Assembly: GCA_900618795.1 (NCBI GenBank)
Contig: UYJD01000001.1
Span: forward strand, 1,407,162-1,471,161
Direction: 5' to 3'
DNA from: Cyanodermella asteris
Lineage: Eukaryota; Ascomycota; Lecanoromycetes; Ostropales; Stictidaceae
Length of the DNA: 64,000 bases
The notes under the pieces: model-generated
What the model saw: only the letters and a program-made list of their open reading frames with translations
Database searches by the model: none
Told to the model about the DNA's origin: nothing
Shown here: positions 10,222-17,235 of the stretch, piece after piece
Position numbering within the stretch: position 1 is the stretch's first letter
How the letters are laid out: every line of letters starts with the position of its first letter
Translations under genes and position numbers: made by a program

Positions 10222-10926
10222 TGGATTTATTGGACGACTTGGGCGTATGAGAAGAATAGAGGATCTGACAAAAGGTTGGACCCGTCATCATGCGAGGAGA
10301 AACTGGGTGGAAACTTTACACAATGTTTGACCATGAATGAAGATATTCCACTCTCACAATACTTTGCGTGCCGTGATCACAGTGAGTGATGTCCGAGGTC
10401 TGATCGCTTGTCTGACTCGTGTAAACGGACCGATGTGCAAGAATCTGGCTCTTACCGGCCCAAGACGAATAGGCAGAGGCCGTCGCGAGCATACTGTGTA
10501 GCTTCTAAGGCGCCAGTATGAGTCGGTGTATAGATCTTTGAACAGGCATTTTCAAGGATGTTTCCACGCGTACGTGCGCACCGACTCCTGCCCACCCGCC
10601 TTGGAGAGCGGTTCGCTTGTTGCCATATCGAGTCTCCCCCATCCTGACTAGTCATCCCGACCAGTCGAAAAGATGCTCTCCAAAACAAAGCCATTCCGCT
10701 GATCATGATTCCGAGTCTGCAAGTGTTCCCTGACGATGAAAAGCATCACAGCCTGTGCTCGTGCGTGACATAAATGGCACGTTCGCCTCTCCCAGGGCCT
10801 GCGTGCTCTTTTCTTATCACACCCTCATCTACTTGCTCCAATCAAACCATCGCAAAACATATCCTTTGATCAAACCGCGAATACCCGATCAACATACCAG
10901 CCAGCACCAAACACCTCGTCCTCAAA
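10184..10926. other. Spacer between peptide genes 2 and 3
   Basis: 0.74 kb without a supported gene. Contains the fading end of the 111-bp duplication and the promoter of member 3; CATAAAT at about 10769-10775 is a weak TATA candidate. An A/C-rich leader precedes the ATG at 10927. Confidence 0.5.
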
Positions 10927-11265
10927 ATGAGACTTCTCGCATTTCTCAGTGCCATATTCGTCGTCGGCACCCTCGGAACTCCGATCGCCGACACCTCAGA
11001 CTTCGAGCTGGTCTCGTACAAAATTGGCAACGTGACCGTGACGGGCGAGCCGGCCAGGAACTCGTTTGGAAAACGCGCCAAGCCCTGCAAAGGCAACGAG
11101 TTCATGTACGGCAGCAAATGCACGCCCGGCAGGTGTGATTGCGCCGGTGACAATGGCTGCTGGTGCTATTCCGATCAGCCTTACTGCAAGTGCCAGCAAC
11201 AAGGGCATGAGAACCAAGACGCAAATTCGGGCGGAACAGGTGCGAAGGGGCTTTGGAGGCGCTGA
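10927..11265 (+). CDS. Cysteine-rich secreted prepro-peptide, cluster member 3 (eight-cysteine form)
   Basis: 112 residues, single exon. Signal peptide MRLLAFLSAIFVVGTLG; pro-segment with the diverged motif YKIGNVTVTGEPA; Kex2-type KR (SFGKRAKPC); mature part with the conserved core GSKCTPGRCDC, NGCWCYSDQPYCKC. It has eight cysteines: the positions of the ninth and tenth of its sisters are Q (CKCQQQ) and A (ENQDANS). Losing both together leaves an even number and suggests these two pair with each other in the others. The tail GAKGLWRR ends in a dibasic pair that a carboxypeptidase or Kex2 might trim. It is the most diverged member. Confidence 0.85.
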   Translation: MRLLAFLSAIFVVGTLGTPIADTSDFELVSYKIGNVTVTGEPARNSFGKRAKPCKGNEFMYGSKCTPGRCDCAGDNGCWCYSDQPYCKCQQQGHENQDANSGGTGAKGLWRR

Positions 11266-11586
11266 TGGCGAGTTGCTGCACATCAGTACTGTATGTGCTC
11301 GATAAGAAGTGTATTTTTGGGTGACAGATTGAGGGGCTCGTGCTATTGTGAATTTGAGTGCCTGGCAATTTGAGTGAATGCTTGCCTTCCTTACCGTACC
11401 TCTGACACCAAGTGATTTGATATCTCAGCGTGCCGTGTATCCCTGATTCTGCACCTCATCGTAAATAGTCCTTCCTCTTCCCTCTCGGACCTGCCTGTCT
11501 TCTTTCTCACCACCCTCCACTCGATCACCCCAATCCAAACAAACTCAAAGACCACCTTCTCCTACCCAATCCTACACACTTTCACA
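11266..11586. promoter_or_regulatory. Promoter and leader of peptide gene 4
   Basis: 321 bases. The 15-base word ACTCGATCACCCCAA at 11519-11533 is identical to 9680-9694 before peptide gene 2, at nearly the same distance from the ATG (68 and 63 bases). The leader is A/C-rich. No clear TATA box; GTAAATAG at 11461 is a weak candidate. Confidence 0.5.
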
Positions 11587-11985
11587 ATGAAGTTCATCAC
11601 CCTCTTCATCGCGGCCTTCGCCTCCCTCGCCCTAGCCACCGACGACTCCAGCCTGCGCACCTACACCATCGCGGGCAAGACCGTCGTCGGCGAGCCAGCC
11701 AAGCCAACCTCCGCCTCCGGCCTGGTCTCCCACGTCATCAACGGCAAGACCGTCGTCGGCGAGCCGGCCAAGAGCGCTCTGCAAAAGCGCAGCGCCCAGT
11801 GCTCCGGCCAGGGCTTCGCCTACGGCAGCAAGTGTACCCCGGGCAACTGCGACTGCGAGGGTAACAACGGTTGTTGGTGCTGGTCCGACCAGCCGTACTG
11901 CATGTGCCAGTGTGACCCGACCATGGGTGAGAACCAGGACTGTAACTGTGGTCTCGGAAACCCGTGCAGCGATGGTATCTTCTAG
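11587..11985 (+). CDS. Cysteine-rich secreted prepro-peptide, cluster member 4 (duplicated pro-motif, twelve cysteines)
   Basis: 132 residues, single exon, the longest member. Signal peptide MKFITLFIAAFASLALA. The pro-segment holds the motif twice: YTIAGKTVVGEPAK, then HVINGKTVVGEPAK about 32 residues later, by internal duplication. A single Kex2-type KR (ALQKRSAQC) follows. The mature part has the conserved core (GSKCTPGNCDC, NGCWCWSDQPYCMCQC) and two extra cysteines in the tail (DCNCGLGNPCSDGIF), twelve in total. The repeated pro-motif with no dibasic site between copies suggests a role in folding or sorting, or that the pro-peptide is itself functional (inference). Confidence 0.88.
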   Translation: MKFITLFIAAFASLALATDDSSLRTYTIAGKTVVGEPAKPTSASGLVSHVINGKTVVGEPAKSALQKRSAQCSGQGFAYGSKCTPGNCDCEGNNGCWCWSDQPYCMCQCDPTMGENQDCNCGLGNPCSDGIF

Positions 11986-12461
11986 GTTGGTTCGAGAGGT
12001 GGTTGGAGTTGTCTTAAGCTGAAGCTGACTCTGGTAGGTTCTTTGAGTTGACGAAGTTCTGCGGTTGAGGATCCGAGAGCAATCTGCGGTTCAAGGTCAA
12101 TCGTGGTGAATCAATGATGGCGAATACAAACGAGAATAAGCGGGACAGATGTGTTGCAGATGTTTTCAACATGCATGGGACCTCGAGAACGTCTCCTGTT
12201 AACGGTTACACACTCACAATACACGATGACCAATGAATGAGGTTCATAACAATTGCATCTGCCCAGTAGACAGAACAACTCCCGAGAAGCTGTTCAGTGG
12301 CCTCGATTCCAAGTAGCTTCAAACTTCTGCTCAACCTAAATCAGAAGCCACAGAGAGAATGACTTACGAGAACATGAGAGCCTCGCAAGCGTCAAAGACC
12401 ATCTGAAAACAAGAAATTGCGTGAAGTGGGCAGATTGATTTCGTAGGGGTCGCTGGATGCC
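11986..12461. other. 3' spacer between peptide gene 4 and ESF1 (convergent)
   Basis: 476 bases between two converging genes; holds both 3' UTRs. No frame, repeat or RNA seen. Confidence 0.5.
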
Positions 12462-14693
12462 TTATCTTGTTTTGCCCTTGACCCGCTGCACCAGGTGACT
12501 GAGGTCATCTCCACCTGTACTGACTGACGACTTTTGCCTCTTCTCAGCTGAACGCCCCTCAACCTCACCATCGTGATCCCGAGCACGTTTCTTCCTGCCA
12601 GCTTCGAGGAGCTTCTGCATGTCCTGTGTCTTGCTGAACCTTGCGCTATTCGGATCCAGCGCCAGCGACGGATCTTCGAAAACGGCCTTGAAACGCGGAT
12701 CCTCCACGTCAATCTGGAAGGTATCTTTGGACTTGGCCTCCAGCGCCGCCTTCTCACTTGCCCTCAACTTGCCCTTTTTGCCTTTTCGCTTTGCAGCCTT
12801 CTCGGCTTTTTTGAGCTCGTCAATGTCGAAGTGGTTGATGCCCTTCGAGGTTTCGTCAGCGTCCTCGCCCATCAGCTTTTCCAAGTCTGCTCGCTGAGCA
12901 GCACTGCGGGCTTCCTCTGCTTCCCGCTCGGCTCGCTTCTTTCTCTTCTCTTCTTTGCGAACTGCTTTTGCGGCTTTCTGATCATTTGTTGGCTCGACGA
13001 AGAAAGGATCATCAAAACCAAGATCCTTCTCAGGTTGCTTGTTCTCGGCGGCGACCTCGTCGATCTCCTCACCATTTCTGGCCGCCTTCATCTTCTCTTT
13101 ACGACGAGCCTTACGTTCTCGTTCTTTGCGGACATACTTCTCGATGGTCGTCTCGTCCGTAACGGGCTCGTTCTCGAAAACAGATCCCGTACCGGGGCCG
13201 AGAGCCGAGGAGAACGTGATCTGCATGTCACCAACCGGCTCATCCTTTGACTTCTTGGCAGCTTCCACTGCCGAGAGACCAAGGAGTTGTCGCATGCGCT
13301 GTCGTTCAGCTTCCTTTTTGCTGAGCTTCGGCTTCGGCTCGTCACCTTCTGAGTGATCATCCACTTGGGCTGCGACATCCACAACTTCTGGCTCCACTTC
13401 TTCCTCATCCTCGGTATCACTCGCCAAATACGCTTTCAGATCATTCTCATCAATTTCTGCTCGCGAGAATGCCCGTCTCTGGGTCTCCTTGCGATTCACA
13501 TCATCCGCATCCCAAGTGAGTTTGACCTTGCTGTTTTGTAGAGCATCGGTGGAGAACTCGTTGGGGGCATAACCTTCTGGAATTTCCTTGCACGAATCTC
13601 GAGGTTCGTCGTCAGAAAAGTCGGTGTCAGCTGGGATGAATCGGAGATCGAAGAAATTGGCGGTGCTCAGGTACTCAGTCCCGTCGACTGAGCGATAGAT
13701 TTCGAGGGCGCAACTATCTGAGGAGCAATCGACGACAGCATAGTAGTACCGAAGGCGTTCGAGCTGATACTGCCTGAGCTGATCAGAGTCGAAATCCTCG
13801 CCGTCATCCTCTTGCACCAGCGACTTGCGAATGCGCTCGTCCTCATCTTCGTCCTCATCTTCGTCTTCGCCCCTCTCCGAATCATCGTCGCCAAATCCAC
13901 CGAAATCGTCTTTTGAGGACTTGCCCTTCTTGCGCTGAAACAGTTCCTTTGGCGGCCCTTCGACCTTCTCTCGCTCCAACCTCTCTTTACCAAATTCACT
14001 AGGGTAAACAGTCACTTTCTTAATTTTGTGTCCGTCTGGCGCAAAGCTTTGTAATACTGCCATCAAATCAACAGCACGTATATTGTCCCAATCCAGATTC
14101 ACCACTGCTAGCCGTGATGATACCTCTCCCTCGGGCACATCTTCCACTTGTCGTGCAGCTAGACCTGACTCTTCCTCATCTTCCTCAAGCTCGCTCTCTT
14201 CGTCGGAGGTCTCTTCTTCTGACGAGCTTTCCGAATATCCGCCATCTCGCGCGGGGTCGTAATTCTTCTCCACGCGCTTCAGCTCCCGTTCCACATCCTC
14301 GTCGGCTGCCAGTGACACACCGCCCTCCTCCTCCTCCTCCTCCTCCTCCTCCTCTTCCTCGTCATCCTCATCTTCTTCGTCCTCTTCACTGCCAGATGCC
14401 ACCGTTCTCCGCTTGGAACTAGGCTTGTCAACCTTGTATAGGCGCTCCAGTGTTCGTGACTGCTTGTTCTTCGGCAGTTTTCGGCCATAGCGATCGACTT
14501 TTGCTGTAGATGTGAACTCGTCATTTTGCATCATACGCGCAAAGCGCGAGTCGACGGTGACATGTGTCTGATTCTTTGACGGCAGTCGGAAGACAGTATC
14601 CGTCTCGAGCTTCGCAAATCGGGGGTCTGATATGGGTTCATCGGCGGTGCCGGTATGGCCTTTCGACCTCTTCGACTTTGAGATGCCGGCCAT
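12462..14693 (-). CDS. ESF1: Pre-rRNA-processing protein ESF1
   Basis: 743 residues, single exon, ATG at 14693 (MAGISKSKRSK). Order of parts: N-terminal SDPRFAKLETD and VDSRFARMMQ motifs; a long acidic Glu/Asp/Ser-rich stretch; the central domain with SSRLAVVNLDWDNIRAVDLM and KVTVYPSEFGKERL; further acidic and lysine-rich coiled regions; and the C-terminal NUC153-type motif with DPRFKAVFEDPSLALDP near residues 680-700. These are the hallmarks of ESF1. Family knowledge: a nucleolar factor needed for early cleavages of 35S pre-rRNA and 18S rRNA formation. It is divergent from deoxyhypusine synthase across 247 bases. An in-frame start 66 bases upstream exists, but MAGISK matches the family start. 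Confidence 0.95.
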   Translation of the reverse strand: MAGISKSKRSKGHTGTADEPISDPRFAKLETDTVFRLPSKNQTHVTVDSRFARMMQNDEFTSTAKVDRYGRKLPKNKQSRTLERLYKVDKPSSKRRTVASGSEEDEEDEDDEEEEEEEEEEEEGGVSLAADEDVERELKRVEKNYDPARDGGYSESSSEEETSDEESELEEDEEESGLAARQVEDVPEGEVSSRLAVVNLDWDNIRAVDLMAVLQSFAPDGHKIKKVTVYPSEFGKERLEREKVEGPPKELFQRKKGKSSKDDFGGFGDDDSERGEDEDEDEDEDERIRKSLVQEDDGEDFDSDQLRQYQLERLRYYYAVVDCSSDSCALEIYRSVDGTEYLSTANFFDLRFIPADTDFSDDEPRDSCKEIPEGYAPNEFSTDALQNSKVKLTWDADDVNRKETQRRAFSRAEIDENDLKAYLASDTEDEEEVEPEVVDVAAQVDDHSEGDEPKPKLSKKEAERQRMRQLLGLSAVEAAKKSKDEPVGDMQITFSSALGPGTGSVFENEPVTDETTIEKYVRKERERKARRKEKMKAARNGEEIDEVAAENKQPEKDLGFDDPFFVEPTNDQKAAKAVRKEEKRKKRAEREAEEARSAAQRADLEKLMGEDADETSKGINHFDIDELKKAEKAAKRKGKKGKLRASEKAALEAKSKDTFQIDVEDPRFKAVFEDPSLALDPNSARFSKTQDMQKLLEAGRKKRARDHDGEVEGRSAEKRQKSSVSTGGDDLSHLVQRVKGKTR
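14325..14354. repeat. Coding CTC/GAG trinucleotide repeat in ESF1
   Basis: About ten uninterrupted CTC units on the plus strand encode a poly-glutamate run in the acidic part of ESF1. Such a repeat may vary in length between isolates. Confidence 0.8.
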
Positions 14694-14940
14694 GATGGGA
14701 GGATGCGCCGCGGAGAGATGAGAATCAGAGCAGCAATATCTTCGAGATACTGACAGCACGGCAACGGCCCCAACACAAAATCTGACCAGACATATGCGAT
14801 AAAGCTCCGGTTGAAGCTATCGACAGAGAAATTTCTCGGAGACAGTGCGGTGAGCGGGGTCTACTCCGCCGCCCGCAATCCCAAACTATTTTCCGAGCAG
14901 CTTTTCAGGACTTGACTCGCAGCTCTCGACAGCAACAAGC
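14694..14940. promoter_or_regulatory. Bidirectional promoter of ESF1 and DYS1
   Basis: 247 bases separate two divergent starts, of a ribosome-biogenesis gene and a translation-factor-modification gene. No TATA box is evident on either strand, as is common for housekeeping pairs. Shared control is inference. Confidence 0.5.
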
Positions 14941-16011
14941 ATGGCAGCCCCTTCGACCGCCACCGGCGCCGTCCTGAAGCCCAGCGATCCTGTCGAGGCT
15001 ACAGCTCAGAAGGTCACGGGCATCGACTTCGACGACTATGCGGGGGACCGTAAAATTACCGTCGAGGAGCTGATGGCGGGCATGGCGAACATGGGCTTCC
15101 AGGCTAGTGCTGTGTCTGAAGCTGTGAGAATCATCAACGACATGAGGGCGTGGAGAGGTGAAGACGATGCTCGCACTTCCATTTTCCTTGGGTACACATC
15201 CAACTTGGTGTCCTCTGGATTACGGGACACGCTACGATATCTTGTAAAGCACAAACATGTTTCTTGTATTGTGACTACCGCTGGAGGCGTCGAAGAGGAC
15301 CTGATCAAATGCCTGGCTCCAACATACATGGGATCTTTTTCTTCCAAGGGCTCAGAGCTTCGTGCTGCTGGTATGAACCGGATCGGAAACCTAATTGTGC
15401 CCAATAGCAATTATTGTGCCTTTGAAGACTGGGTCGTGCCAATCCTGGACAAGCTGATGGAAGAACAGGAAGCTACCAAGGACTCCGAGGAACCAGTTGT
15501 TTGGACTCCCAGCAGAGTGATCCACAGGCTTGGCAAGGAGATCAACGACGAATCATCTATCCTCTATTGGGCTTACAAGAACGATATTCCGATCTTTTGT
15601 CCAGCTTTGACCGATGGGAGCTTAGGAGATATGCTCTACTTTCACTCTTTCAAGACCTCCCCCAAATGGCTTACCATTGACATCACCCGCGATATTCGCA
15701 GGATCAATAGCCTCGCGCTTGCGGCAAAAAGAACAGGAATGATAATTCTTGGCGGCGGTGTTGTCAAGCACCACATTGCGAACGCCAACCTGATGAGGAA
15801 TGGTGCCGAGAGTGCCGTCTACATCAACACAGCCCAGGAATACGATGGTAGCGATGCCGGAGCTCGTCCGGACGAGGCGGTCAGCTGGGGAAAGATCAAG
15901 ATTGGTGCTGATAGCGTCAAAGTCTACGCTGAGGCTACGGTTGTTTTCCCCATGATCGTCGCCTCCACCTTTGCAAGCCCCCGGAACCCCACAAATGGCC
16001 AGTCGGCTTGA
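14941..16011 (+). CDS. DYS1: Deoxyhypusine synthase
   Basis: 356 residues, single exon, complete. Family knowledge: transfers the aminobutyl group of spermidine to one lysine of eIF5A with NAD, the first step of hypusine formation, in the cytosol. Seen motifs: [31 protein letters not shown], the substrate/NAD segments [15 protein letters not shown] and [17 protein letters not shown], and [10 protein letters not shown] with the catalytic lysine at about residue 318. Length matches the family (about 350-370). It lies divergent from ESF1. Nothing is missing. Confidence 0.97.
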   Translation: MAAPSTATGAVLKPSDPVEATAQKVTGIDFDDYAGDRKITVEELMAGMANMGFQASAVSEAVRIINDMRAWRGEDDARTSIFLGYTSNLVSSGLRDTLRYLVKHKHVSCIVTTAGGVEEDLIKCLAPTYMGSFSSKGSELRAAGMNRIGNLIVPNSNYCAFEDWVVPILDKLMEEQEATKDSEEPVVWTPSRVIHRLGKEINDESSILYWAYKNDIPIFCPALTDGSLGDMLYFHSFKTSPKWLTIDITRDIRRINSLALAAKRTGMIILGGGVVKHHIANANLMRNGAESAVYINTAQEYDGSDAGARPDEAVSWGKIKIGADSVKVYAEATVVFPMIVASTFASPRNPTNGQSA

Positions 16012-17235
16012 TGTGTCTTTGCGAAAATACAACACATGGCTGCATCATCATTGAGGTAGGCATGCCATCGGAACACCAGCAGTTGTCGAAATCCAAACGC
16101 TGGTGCTCATCACAATGAAACTCTGGGAGCCCTTGCCCGATGACTCGAAGGGTTGAGTAGACCTCTCGCGTCAAGTCCGGCTTGGCACAACGCCGCCAGG
16201 TGTCGACTCTTACCCCTGAGCTTGCCTTATTTCTCAATCTCATTAACGAGGAGCATGTTAAGGCGCTTCGTCTGTCATCACGCTCTGTACGCTCTGCGAT
16301 GTGCCTTGTGTGGCAACTGAACCATGTGTTACAGCATTGTCCATTACCATTTCTATGCGCTCATATAGCTGGTCTCGGAGAGGTGCCTTATAGATCTCGT
16401 CCACTCCGAACAAAGGCGTCGCCGATGCATGGCGACGTCAGCCTGCAAGGAGCAGCTGCCGTCTCCAGCATGGAAGCGCGAACGGGACCAAGGCAACGAT
16501 CAGATGTGCTCGCTATGCATGAGGCATTCAACAAATGAAACCTTTCCAAGGAGCAGATATCCTCACATCCTGGGATGAAGGGATTTTTGCCTTCGCTGTC
16601 GCAAGGTTGACATCATGGGAACGGAAATGGCTGTCACTGATAACTGCCTCCCGTGCACTTTGACACTACACTGTTCTTTACATATATCTCATGAACGATG
16701 AGGTCATATACTCAGAGTAGCGTCGCGCGCGAAGTAAAATTCCGATGCGGCCCAGGCTTTCTGCGTGCATTGTGGTTTCGCTGAAGCTGCTTTTGTTGAT
16801 GCGTTTCGAACAGTGAGCGTCTCGGAGCATGAATCAGCCGAATTCCATCACGGGCTCGCACCCAGGCGGTATTCACAAGCTCTATTGAGGAAAGCACGCA
16901 AAAACTGGCGTTTTGCTATTCATGTACTCGTGAATAGGGGCGAAATCCTCTGAGAGGTTGTGGTTTCCATTTTGGGTCAAGTCTTCACTTTGCCCTCAGC
17001 AGCGACCATACAGCCCCGTTTTTGCGTACCAGTCTCGCTTTTGTACACCATCACAGTTCTCGTTAGTGACTTGCCACAACCCCATTCTCACTAGCTCAAG
17101 AAGCACTGGATACTTAAACTCTCACACCTCAAAGCTTGTTGTCGCTCGGCCGACCAGCTCCTGACTTGCCACGCTTGCGATCACACAAGCAACGTTGTTA
17201 CAGACTCATCTCGAGATACCTTCGACGCCGACAAG
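16012..17235. other. 1.2-kb gap with no supported gene
   Basis: Short overlapping frames only (the best, 16182-16538, has no motif). The right part is a long leader for the next gene, rich in CTCACA/CTTGCC words. No RNA gene seen. Confidence 0.5.

Noticed and set aside
8556-11985. Metallothionein reading of the CxC-rich peptides
   Set aside because: The proteins are secreted prepro-forms with aromatic residues in the core, and cysteines vary in pairs, which fits disulfides better.
12573-13250. Plus-strand frame of 225 codons inside ESF1
   Set aside because: Leu/Ser/Phe-rich antisense of Lys/Glu-rich ESF1 codons.
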